From contig JAUVDE010000073.1 in NCBI GenBank assembly GCA_030595485.1, positions 1 to 11,024 on the forward strand: a stretch of 11,024 nt of DNA, written 5' to 3'. The notes below the pieces were generated by a model. The model saw only the letters and a list, made by a program, of their open reading frames with translations, did no database searches and had not been told where the DNA came from. The position numbers and the translations under genes are program-made. Source of the stretch: Draconibacterium sp. GTDB taxonomy: Bacteria; Bacteroidota; Bacteroidia; Bacteroidales; Prolixibacteraceae. Shown piece by piece: positions 1-7,459 of the stretch. How positions within the stretch are numbered: the first letter of the stretch is position 1; each line of letters begins with the position of its first letter.

Positions 1-44
1 GGAATATTAAAATAATACCAACTTAACAACGTTCTTTGCATACC

Positions 45-77
45 TTGTTAACAGAAGATTGTTACAAAGTACATTTT
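45..77 (+). promoter_or_regulatory. candidate Bacteroidota promoter for porP
   Basis: A TTG at 45-47 is followed after 22 bp by TACATTTT at 70-77, one mismatch from the Bacteroidota -7 consensus TAnnTTTG. It lies about 55 bp ahead of the chosen porP start. The match is weak and no expression signal can be seen, so this is only a candidate. Confidence 0.3.
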
Positions 78-131
78 TTTATTTCTTTAACAGGAAGAGA
101 AAAGGCTAAATTGCCCAATGAAAAGAGAAGG

Positions 132-1103
132 ATGAAGAAAACTATTTCTTTTTTGTTTTTAGTGATAATGGTTAAATTCACGGCTTATGCTCAGCAGGAC
201 CCTCAATTTACAAACAATATGTTTTACAAACTTGGGGTTAATCCGGGCTATGCCGGAGCAGAGGCTGCAATTAACGGATTATTGTTAAACCGTTACCAAT
301 GGGCAGGATTTGGTGGAGGAGAACCTAAAACCTTAGTTTTTAGTGTAGACGCAGCAATTAATGCATTTGGATCAGCTGGAGGTGTTGGAATAAATATTAT
401 TAGCGATCAGTTGGGGTTTTACGATAATATGTGGGTTAACCTAAATTATTCGTATAAACTAACTACAGCATTAGGAGATTTAGGAATTGGAATATCGCCC
501 GGAATTTATAATTTTAGCATTAAACCCGAGGGTTGGTTGTCGTCTGATGATGTTTATAACGGAAGTGGTGGAGGTTCGACTGGAGGAGGAGCAGGAGACG
601 TTTCAATCCCACAGACCGAGTCTAGCCAAATGGCATTTGATCTTGGTTTAGGATTGTATTTAAGTACGAATAAATATTATGCTGGTTTATCGGTTACACA
701 CTTAAACCAGGCGGCAATAAAATACGATGAGTTGGCAGTTGATTTTTTAACGCGGCATTACTATTTAACTGGTGGCTACAATATTAAGTTGTCTGATCCG
801 TTATTTGAAGTGCGGCCATCATTTTTGTTTAAAACTGACATTGCTGCTTGGCAGATGGATTTGAATGTAAATGTGGTGTACAACGAGAAGTTTTGGGGCG
901 GTATTTCGTACCGTGTGCAAGATGCAGTTGCGTTGTTAATGGGAATGGAAATGTTTAATGGAATGCGAGTAGGCTATTCTTTCGATTTAACCACTTCGGC
1001 AATGGGAAGAAATGCTTACGGCTCGCACGAAATATTTATAAGTTATTCGATTGATTTAGAACGAAATCGGAGTCAGAAATACAAAAGTGTTAGGTTTTTG
1101 TAG
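132..1103 (+). CDS. porP: PorP/SprF family type IX secretion outer-membrane protein
   Basis: This encodes a 323-aa outer-membrane protein of the PorP/SprF family, which works with the GldK/GldN ring in type IX secretion and, in gliding species, in adhesin delivery. A signal peptide covers residues 1-20 (MKKTISFLFL..TAYA), with cleavage likely before QQDPQF. The mature N-terminus QQDPQFTNNMFYKLGVNPGYAG is the family hallmark, followed by alternating amphipathic strands typical of a beta-barrel. The ATG at 132 is preferred because it puts the signal peptide at the N-terminus and follows a purine-rich AGAGAAGG. A TTG at 36 in the same frame would add 32 non-signal residues. A glycine-rich stretch at about residues 143-156 looks like a flexible loop. 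The gene lies 110 bp ahead of gldK, the porP-porK order seen in Bacteroidia. Family assignment is firm; the precise role in this host is inferred. Confidence 0.93.
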   Translation: MKKTISFLFLVIMVKFTAYAQQDPQFTNNMFYKLGVNPGYAGAEAAINGLLLNRYQWAGFGGGEPKTLVFSVDAAINAFGSAGGVGINIISDQLGFYDNMWVNLNYSYKLTTALGDLGIGISPGIYNFSIKPEGWLSSDDVYNGSGGGSTGGGAGDVSIPQTESSQMAFDLGLGLYLSTNKYYAGLSVTHLNQAAIKYDELAVDFLTRHYYLTGGYNIKLSDPLFEVRPSFLFKTDIAAWQMDLNVNVVYNEKFWGGISYRVQDAVALLMGMEMFNGMRVGYSFDLTTSAMGRNAYGSHEIFISYSIDLERNRSQKYKSVRFL

Positions 1104-1169
1104 TTGAATAAGATTTTTAAAGAGTTTTTGGAATAATAACATATATTTTATTTATTTATTGATTATAGG

Positions 1170-1177
1170 TACTTTTG
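1170..1177 (+). promoter_or_regulatory. -7 promoter box ahead of gldK
   Basis: TACTTTTG matches the Bacteroidota -7 consensus TAnnTTTG exactly and sits 36 bp upstream of the gldK ATG, in the 110-bp porP-gldK gap. No TTG is found 17-23 bp further upstream, so the -33 part is weak. It could give the gldKLMN genes a promoter separate from porP. Confidence 0.4.
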
Positions 1178-1213
1178 GCTCCGAACTAGAGCACTGAAGA
1201 AAAAAAACATACT

Positions 1214-2560
1214 ATGAAAAGACTACTTTTAATTGCAGTTGTATCCACTATTGCACTAACTTTTACAGGATGTCTGGGCGGTGGCTCAGGGGGTAATGGA
1301 GAGTTAGTTGGAGTACAAAAAAGGCAGCGATTTAAAGAAACCCAACCTTATGGAATGGTATATGTTCGTAGGGGAAGTTTTAATATTGGGCCAAGCGATC
1401 AAGACGCTAGTAGGTCTGGTGTTCCAACAAAAACGGTTTCGCAAGAACCTTTTTGGATTGATGATACCGAAATTACAAATAACGAATATCGTCAGTTTGT
1501 CCAATATGTAAAAGAGACAATGGCTCGTAGAATGTTGGGTGATCAATATCCTGAATTTTTAATTACTGAAGACCGAGACGGAAACCCAATTGATCCGCCA
1601 CAGATTAACTGGAGAGAGAAGATTGATTGGGATGATCCGGATATGCAAATGGCAATGGAAGATATGTATATTCCGGAGAATGAAAGGTTTTTTGGAAAAA
1701 AGAGTTTCGATTCGCGGAAGTTAGTTTACGAATATTGGTGGATTGATTTAGAGCAAGCAGCAAAACGTAGCAACAGTTTTAATTATGAAACACAACGTTA
1801 CGAAGGAAACGTTTATAACATAGATGGTGATTTAGTACCCATCGAAAACCGCTCGTCTTTTATGATGCAGGATCGGGTTCATGTATATCCTGATACATTG
1901 TGTTGGATACGAGATTTTACTTATTCTTATAACGAACCACTTGCAACGAGATATTTTTCTCACCCTGGTTTTGATGAGTACCCGGTTGTTGGTGTTACTT
2001 GGAAACAGGTAAATGCATTTTGTAACTGGCGAACCAAAATTCAATCTGATTTTTTGAACGAAAAAGGTGAAGCAACATTAATGGCTTACCGCTTACCAAC
2101 AGAAGTTGAGTGGGAATATGCTTCCAGAGGAGGCAAAGAATTTTCAATGTATCCTTGGGGTGGTTATTATCCACGAGATGAAAAGGGTGTTTTTCTAGCT
2201 AACTTTAAGCCACTTCGAGGTAATTATGTCGAAGATGGTTCAATAGCAACCATTAAGGTTGGAAGTTACGACCCCAATGAATATGGTTTATACGATATGT
2301 CGGGTAATGTTGCTGAGTGGACGAGCACTGCATTCGATGAAGCCGGATATAATTATTTTAGCGATTTAAACCCAACATTTACTTACAATGCGCGCAAAGA
2401 TGATCCTCCTGTAATGAAACGTAAGGTTATCAGAGGTGGATCTTGGAAAGATATTTCACAATATATTCAAGTATCTACTCGTAATTATGAATATCAGGAC
2501 TCAACAAAATCGTATGTTGGATTCCGATGTGTTCGTTCAACATTTGGTGAAGAATTTTAG
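1214..2560 (+). CDS. gldK: T9SS ring lipoprotein GldK/PorK
   Basis: This encodes a 448-aa outer-membrane lipoprotein that, with GldN/PorN, forms the periplasmic ring of the type IX secretion system. A lipoprotein signal with lipobox FTGC puts the acylated Cys at residue 20, followed by a glycine-rich tether (GGGSGGNG). The rest is a formylglycine-generating-enzyme (SUMF1) fold, with DDTEITNNEYRQF near residue 85, PVVGVTWKQVNAFCNWR, RLPTEVEWEYASRGG, GNVAEWT, RGGSW at 407-411 and GFRC at 436-439. The two catalytic cysteines of true formylglycine enzymes, just after GGSW, are absent here (Asp413 and Ile418 stand in their place), so the domain should be structural. gldL follows after 30 bp. A second GldK copy lies downstream of gldN. 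Confidence 0.95.
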   Translation: MKRLLLIAVVSTIALTFTGCLGGGSGGNGELVGVQKRQRFKETQPYGMVYVRRGSFNIGPSDQDASRSGVPTKTVSQEPFWIDDTEITNNEYRQFVQYVKETMARRMLGDQYPEFLITEDRDGNPIDPPQINWREKIDWDDPDMQMAMEDMYIPENERFFGKKSFDSRKLVYEYWWIDLEQAAKRSNSFNYETQRYEGNVYNIDGDLVPIENRSSFMMQDRVHVYPDTLCWIRDFTYSYNEPLATRYFSHPGFDEYPVVGVTWKQVNAFCNWRTKIQSDFLNEKGEATLMAYRLPTEVEWEYASRGGKEFSMYPWGGYYPRDEKGVFLANFKPLRGNYVEDGSIATIKVGSYDPNEYGLYDMSGNVAEWTSTAFDEAGYNYFSDLNPTFTYNARKDDPPVMKRKVIRGGSWKDISQYIQVSTRNYEYQDSTKSYVGFRCVRSTFGEEF

Positions 2561-2590
2561 AACTTATATAAACACTATATCCTTTCAAAT

Positions 2591-3493
2591 ATGAATATCG
2601 GAGAATTATTTAAATCAAAACGCTGGAAAGTATTCATGGGCTATGTTTATGGTTGGGGAGCTGCCGTGGTTATGGTAGGTGCTTTATTTAAACTGGAGCA
2701 TTGGCAGTACTCGAGCGAGTTATTGACAGTAGGATTAATGACAGAAGCATTTATTTTCTTCTTATCTGCGTTTGAACCACCGGTTGAAATGCCGGAATGG
2801 GGGAAAGTTCATCCAGAATTAAGAGAAGATTATGAGTTGTCTGAGTTCGAAGATCTTCATCCCAAAAAAGGAGGTTTAGAAACACTCTTTGCAAGTTCTG
2901 ATTTAACTCCTGATTTATTAGATAAAGTGGGACAAGGTTTAAATGAACTAAGTAACACAGCTAAAGGAATCAGTGATATTTCGTCAGCAACTTTGGCAAC
3001 CGATATGTATGTTAAGAATTTGGGATCAGCTTCCGATTCAATGAGCTCATTTGCAACAATAAATAACCGTGCAAACGACTCAATCAATAAATCGGTAGAC
3101 TCATTGGTAAATTCATATTCTTCGACAGCCAATCAATTGTCTGAAACAGGGAAAAGATTTTCGGAAACTTACGATAAGTCTGCAGCTGTAATTTCAGGTG
3201 AATTGGAAAATATAGGAAGTAGCTCGAAACAATATGCTGGAAACCTGGATAAACTAAATAAAAATCTTGATTCCCTGAATGTGAATTTTGAGAACCAGGT
3301 TCAGGATACGCAAGATCAATTTAAAGCTAGTCAGAAGTTTAATCAGGATTTATCGGCCATGAGTAATATACTTACATCATCGGTTGATGAATTAAAAAAG
3401 TATAAAGACAATGCTGAATTGCTCAACAAGAATTTAGAAGCTCTAAATACCATTTATGGTAATATGTTGGGTGCGATGAGTTACAAAAAGTAA
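2591..3493 (+). CDS. gldL: T9SS motor inner-membrane protein GldL/PorL
   Basis: This 300-aa protein is the inner-membrane part of the T9SS motor, where a GldL pentamer surrounds GldM helices and converts proton flow into motion. Two N-terminal transmembrane helices are visible (about residues 14-34 and 44-61), with the family signature around FKLEHWQY and a glutamate in the second helix (Glu52, with Glu62 at its end). Acidic residues there and Lys34 near the first helix are the kind of charged groups implicated in energy coupling in studied homologues. The remaining 230 residues are cytoplasmic, Ser/Asn-rich and predicted to be largely helical or coiled-coil. The length is close to P. gingivalis PorL and longer than flavobacterial GldL. 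gldM follows after 20 bp. Confidence 0.95.
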   Translation: MNIGELFKSKRWKVFMGYVYGWGAAVVMVGALFKLEHWQYSSELLTVGLMTEAFIFFLSAFEPPVEMPEWGKVHPELREDYELSEFEDLHPKKGGLETLFASSDLTPDLLDKVGQGLNELSNTAKGISDISSATLATDMYVKNLGSASDSMSSFATINNRANDSINKSVDSLVNSYSSTANQLSETGKRFSETYDKSAAVISGELENIGSSSKQYAGNLDKLNKNLDSLNVNFENQVQDTQDQFKASQKFNQDLSAMSNILTSSVDELKKYKDNAELLNKNLEALNTIYGNMLGAMSYKK

Positions 3494-3513
3494 AATTCTG
3501 AAGTAGAAAGCAT

Positions 3514-5124
3514 ATGGGTGCAAAGAACTGTCCGGAAACCCCGAGGCAAAAAATGATAAACATGATGTACATTGTCCTTACGGCAATGTTAGCATTAAAT
3601 GTTTCAGCAGAGGTGCTTGAGGCTTTTAGGGTAGTTGATTCCAGTCTTCTGCAAACACTTAGAGCTGTTGACATGCAAAACTCACAGATTTACTCTTCAT
3701 TCGAACAAGCGTATGCCGAAAATCCTACAAAAGTAGCGGAGTGGAAACAAAAGGCTGATGATGTTCAACTGCAGTCGGCTGAAATGATTGCTTATGTTTC
3801 AAGCTTGAAGGATGAGTTGGTCAATTATTCAGGAAGTAGTCCAGTGAACGAAGAGAATCCAATTACAGATGAGGGGTTTTACCATGTTACCGTTAGCGGG
3901 GAAACCATTCAAATAGGAAAGAGCGATGATTTGAATGGGCCATCAGAACTAATGATAACACAAAAGAATGCCGATAAACTAAAAGAAACCATTATTGCAT
4001 ATCGCGACTTTCTTGTGTCTCAAATTAATGAAGAAGATACGGACTTAATGGAAACTATTTTAAGTGAACTTGATACATCAGATCCAAAGAAAAGATCGAA
4101 AGATGAGGGTGCATCTAAAACTTGGGAGTCAGAACATTTTGAAGACAAACCATTGGTTGCAGTACTAACCTTATTATCAAAAATTCAGATTGATGTAAAA
4201 AACTCTGAAGCAAATGTTGCAAAATATTTATACTCAGAGATTGATGCAGGTTCTTTTAAATTTAATCGTTTAGGAGCTAGGGTGATTGCAAATTCGAATG
4301 TTGTTTTACAGGGTGATGAGTATATTGCTGAAGTTTTTCTTGCTGCAGAGGATACAACTCAACAACCAGAGATATTTATTAATAACCGTGCTGTTGAAGT
4401 TAAAGACGGCAAGGCTACTTACAAAGGAAGTACCGAAAAATCGGGAGTATTTAAATGGAGTGGTTTAATAAAGTATAAAACCCCTGGGGGAATTATTAAA
4501 AGTTATCCTTTCGAACAAGAATATCAGGTTTCAAAACCAACGGTAACCATGTCGGCTTCAAAAATGAATGTTTTTTATAAAGGATTAAAAAATCCGTTTG
4601 AAGTTGGAGGCGGAGCAATCCCGAATGAAAACCTTCAGGTTACAATGACCAATGGTAAAGTAAGTAAAGTTGGGGATAATTATAGTATTGAGCCAAGCGC
4701 ATTAGACGAATTGGGTAAAAGGACAAAAGTAAGTGTTTACGCAACAATTGGAGATTCGCGACGCTTGATTGGAACAACCGATTGGCGTGTTAAACAAGTG
4801 CCCGATCCGGTAGCTCAAATTAATCAGCAGAGTGGCGGAAATATTCGAAAAGAAATTTTAGGTATTCAGGATGGTGTAATGGCTATTTTGGAAGATTTCG
4901 ATTTTGAATTTAAATATACGGTTACTGAATTTACGGTTGAAACAACAGGTGCTGGAGGATATACAAATCGATATCCAGCAAAATCGAATAGGTTTACCCC
5001 TGAACAAAAACAAGCATTACAAAGAGTTAATACAAATAGTATAGTTTATATAGGTGATATAAAAGCAAAAGGTGACGATGGTTCGGTCAGAGATCTTGCT
5101 CCAATATCATTTAAAGTTAAATAG
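3514..5124 (+). CDS. gldM: T9SS motor/periplasmic shaft protein GldM/PorM
   Basis: This 536-aa protein has one N-terminal transmembrane helix (about residues 14-33) and a long periplasmic part. It links the inner-membrane GldL motor to the outer-membrane GldK/GldN ring. The N-terminus TPRQKMINMMYIVLTAMLAL followed by NVSAEVLEAF is the family signature. Arg11 corresponds to the conserved arginine (Arg9 of F. johnsoniae GldM) thought to pair with an acidic residue in GldL. The periplasmic region starts helical (about 35-225) and continues as beta-rich domains to the C-terminus, consistent with the four-domain structures known for GldM/PorM. Length fits the family (about 510-540 aa). A Cys at residue 6 lies on the short cytoplasmic tail. 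gldN starts 8 bp later. Confidence 0.95.
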   Translation: MGAKNCPETPRQKMINMMYIVLTAMLALNVSAEVLEAFRVVDSSLLQTLRAVDMQNSQIYSSFEQAYAENPTKVAEWKQKADDVQLQSAEMIAYVSSLKDELVNYSGSSPVNEENPITDEGFYHVTVSGETIQIGKSDDLNGPSELMITQKNADKLKETIIAYRDFLVSQINEEDTDLMETILSELDTSDPKKRSKDEGASKTWESEHFEDKPLVAVLTLLSKIQIDVKNSEANVAKYLYSEIDAGSFKFNRLGARVIANSNVVLQGDEYIAEVFLAAEDTTQQPEIFINNRAVEVKDGKATYKGSTEKSGVFKWSGLIKYKTPGGIIKSYPFEQEYQVSKPTVTMSASKMNVFYKGLKNPFEVGGGAIPNENLQVTMTNGKVSKVGDNYSIEPSALDELGKRTKVSVYATIGDSRRLIGTTDWRVKQVPDPVAQINQQSGGNIRKEILGIQDGVMAILEDFDFEFKYTVTEFTVETTGAGGYTNRYPAKSNRFTPEQKQALQRVNTNSIVYIGDIKAKGDDGSVRDLAPISFKVK

Positions 5125-5132
5125 AAGAAATT

Positions 5133-5984
5133 ATGAGAAAGCTAGTTATCTATCTCGGAATAGCATTGTTTGTTATTAGTGTTGGGCAGAAAAGTGCCGA
5201 TGCACAAATTGTAAATGGTGCTTATAAGCAAATCGATATCTATAATAAAAAACCAATGCCACTACCGGGAGTTCGGGAGGCCGATATTTTTTGGTCGAAA
5301 AAATTATGGCGAATTATCGATTTGCGAGAGAAAATGAATATTCCTTTGTATTACCCAACTCAGGAAATGGACAGTCGGATTAACCTTATTAATTTGCTGT
5401 TGCAAGGTATCGAAAATGGGCAATTAACCCCTTACGATGCACGAACTGATGATGACTTTAAAATTCCGATGAGTTTTGCCCAGGTAAAAGAAATATTTGG
5501 AGCCCAGGCTACAACTCAGGAGAAAATTAATTTCGACACTGGCGAAAAGGAACAGGTTACCGTTGCAGGCGATATCAGACCAAATGAGATTAAACAGCTA
5601 ATGATTAAAGAGGAATGGTATTTCGATAAGCAAACTTCTACTTTAAACGTGCGCATTATTGGTATTTGCCCAATTCGTGAGTATATGCGCGAAGGTGATA
5701 ATTCAGGTTTGGTTCAGCGTCAAAAAGTATTCTGGATTTACTACCCTGAAGCACGTCCGTTGTTGGCAACTAATCTGGTTTTAAATCCTTATAACGATGC
5801 GCGTCAACATTCATTTGATGATGTTTTTATTAAAAGATTATTTAGCAGTTATGTTGTTAAGGAATCGAATATGTACAATAATCGTAACGTTAGCGATTAT
5901 ATGCAAGGAAAACAGGCGATGTTACAATCGAAGAAAATTGAGGATAAAATATTCAACTTCGAACAAGACCTTTGGGAATATTAA
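5133..5984 (+). CDS. gldN: T9SS periplasmic ring protein GldN/PorN
   Basis: This 283-aa exported protein partners GldK in the outer-membrane-associated ring of the type IX secretion system. A Sec signal peptide spans residues 1-24, ending SADA before QIVNGAYKQ. Family features are LREKMNIPLYYP, TPYDARTDDDFKIPM, the IKEEWYFDKQTSTLNVRIIG block, FWIYYPEARPLL, and FDDVFIKRLFSSYVVKESN near the C-terminus. It is the last gene of the gldKLMN run. A strong intrinsic terminator follows its stop within about 50 bp. In F. johnsoniae a GldN paralogue (GldO) follows gldN; here the next gene is instead a GldK paralogue. Confidence 0.94.
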   Translation: MRKLVIYLGIALFVISVGQKSADAQIVNGAYKQIDIYNKKPMPLPGVREADIFWSKKLWRIIDLREKMNIPLYYPTQEMDSRINLINLLLQGIENGQLTPYDARTDDDFKIPMSFAQVKEIFGAQATTQEKINFDTGEKEQVTVAGDIRPNEIKQLMIKEEWYFDKQTSTLNVRIIGICPIREYMREGDNSGLVQRQKVFWIYYPEARPLLATNLVLNPYNDARQHSFDDVFIKRLFSSYVVKESNMYNNRNVSDYMQGKQAMLQSKKIEDKIFNFEQDLWEY

Positions 5985-6005
5985 CTAGGTAGGTATAAGA
6001 TATTT

Positions 6006-6034
6006 AGCCTTATGGAAACATAAGGTTTTTTTTT
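6006..6034 (+). terminator. intrinsic terminator after gldN
   Basis: A perfect 7-bp stem (CCTTATG / CATAAGG) closed by a GAAA tetraloop is followed at once by nine T residues (6026-6034). An additional A-T and G-T pair extend the base. It lies 22 bp after the gldN stop and should end the porP/gldKLMN transcript. Confidence 0.88.
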
Positions 6035-6058
6035 GAAACAATTTAGAACATTAAGCTC

Positions 6059-6077
6059 CGTTTATAATGTATAAACG
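6059..6077. promoter_or_regulatory. perfect 8-bp inverted repeat upstream of the second gldK
   Basis: CGTTTATA-ATG-TATAAACG is a perfect palindrome with a 3-bp centre, 15 bp before the ATG of the downstream lipoprotein gene. It also contains the -10-like TATAAT. It may be an operator or part of the promoter of this separately transcribed gene. A very AT-rich palindrome could also arise by chance. Confidence 0.4.
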
Positions 6078-6092
6078 ATTGTAGTTCGTTAA

Positions 6093-7445
6093 ATGAAAAA
6101 AGCATTTACATATTTATTTATGGTGGCAGTCGTGCTTTTTACTTCGTGCCAAAAAGACACGACCAATAAATATCTAACTTTAGGAAAAGGAACTCGCGAA
6201 CGTTGGTTTGAACCCATTCCTTATGGTATGGCATATGTCGAACGCGGTTCATTTACTTTGGGTTCGAACGACGATGAACTTTACGAAAGGGTACCATCAA
6301 AGACTGTATCAACCGAAGCTTTTTGGATTGATGATACAGAAATAACCAATAACGAATACCGTCAATTTGTTTACTGGGTACGCGATAAAAAGGCAAGAGA
6401 ACTGCTTGGGCAAACCTATACCGATTTCTTAATCACAGAGGATAAATACGGAGCACCACTTGAAGAGCCAAAAATTAACTGGGACGAACGAATTGAGTGG
6501 GACGATAGAGATTACCAAATGGCGATGGAAGAACTTTACGTTCCGGAGAATGAACGATTTGGATTTAAACGGGAATTGGATACGCGAAAATTAGTTTACG
6601 AATACTTTTGGGTGGATTACAAGCAAGCAGCCAAGCGAAGCAATAGCTTTAATTATGAAACCCAACGCTACGAAGGAAATGTGATTAATGAGAAAGGAGA
6701 ACTTGTTCCTATTCAAAATAGAAGTTCTTTTTTAATGCGCGAATCAGTACCCGTGTACCCCGACACATTAGTATGGATTAGGGATTTTGCATACACATAC
6801 AACGAACCATTTACAATAAAATATTTTTCTCATGCTGGTTTCGATGATTATCCGGTTGTGGGTATTAGCTGGAAACAAGCTAATGCTTTTTGCAATTGGC
6901 GCACAGGCTTAAAGTCTTTGACATCAGATCGATTAAAGGAAAAACCGGCACACGATTTTCGATTGCCAACCGAAAGTGAATGGGAAATTGCAGCGAGAGG
7001 AGGGATGCATAATAATATGTACCCATGGGGAAGTTACTATACCCGCAATGTAAGCGGTTGTTTTGTGGCCAATTTTAAACCTTTACGCGGAAACTATGTG
7101 GCCGATAGCCCAAGTACTACAACCACAATGAAAGTAGGAGAATTTGATCCTAACCCTTATGGTATTTACGACATGGCAGGTAATGTTGCCGAATGGACTT
7201 CATCCGCATTTTACGAGGCGGGTTATGATGTTATTCATGATTTTAACCCTGAATTACAATATAATGCTCGGCCAGATGATCCTCCGGTTATGAAGCGGAA
7301 AGTGGTACGCGGTGGATCGTGGAAAGATGTAGCTTATTATATTCAAACTTCTACTCGCACCTATGAATATCAGGATACTACTAAATCTTACATTGGGTTT
7401 CGATGTGTTCGTACTTCCTTCAGAAACGATTTACAACGTCGTTAA
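6093..7445 (+). CDS. second GldK-like lipoprotein (GldK paralogue)
   Basis: This 450-aa lipoprotein aligns with GldK of this cluster end to end with few gaps, at very roughly 60% identity by eye. Shared blocks include FWIDDTEITNNEYRQFV, QAAKRSNSFNYETQRYEGNV, NFKPLRGNYV, DDPPVMKRKV and the terminal GFRCVR. The lipobox FTSC sets the acylated Cys at residue 19. As in GldK, the SUMF1 fold lacks the two catalytic cysteines after GGSW (407-410), so a structural role is expected. It differs from GldK at the N-terminus (CQKDTTNK instead of a glycine-rich tether), in the linker after NAFCNWR, and at the C-terminus (basic NDLQRR instead of acidic GEEF). A terminator separates it from gldN, so it is probably transcribed from its own promoter. 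It could be an alternative ring subunit or play a GldJ-like role; neither can be settled from sequence alone. Confidence 0.9.
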   Translation: MKKAFTYLFMVAVVLFTSCQKDTTNKYLTLGKGTRERWFEPIPYGMAYVERGSFTLGSNDDELYERVPSKTVSTEAFWIDDTEITNNEYRQFVYWVRDKKARELLGQTYTDFLITEDKYGAPLEEPKINWDERIEWDDRDYQMAMEELYVPENERFGFKRELDTRKLVYEYFWVDYKQAAKRSNSFNYETQRYEGNVINEKGELVPIQNRSSFLMRESVPVYPDTLVWIRDFAYTYNEPFTIKYFSHAGFDDYPVVGISWKQANAFCNWRTGLKSLTSDRLKEKPAHDFRLPTESEWEIAARGGMHNNMYPWGSYYTRNVSGCFVANFKPLRGNYVADSPSTTTTMKVGEFDPNPYGIYDMAGNVAEWTSSAFYEAGYDVIHDFNPELQYNARPDDPPVMKRKVVRGGSWKDVAYYIQTSTRTYEYQDTTKSYIGFRCVRTSFRNDLQRR

Positions 7446-7459
7446 TTATTTCATGATAC

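Noticed and set aside
36..131. TTG start extending PorP by 32 residues
   Set aside because: The extension is polar and charged and would bury the signal peptide; ATG 132 gives a normal signal peptide and family N-terminus.
1214..7445. Active formylglycine-generating or sulfatase-maturing enzymes
   Set aside because: Both GldK-type proteins lack the two catalytic cysteines after GGSW and sit in a T9SS cluster, so structural lipoproteins are the better reading.
7446..7459. Shared bidirectional terminator between the convergent genes
   Set aside because: The 14-bp gap and adjoining bases show no hairpin followed by a T tract.
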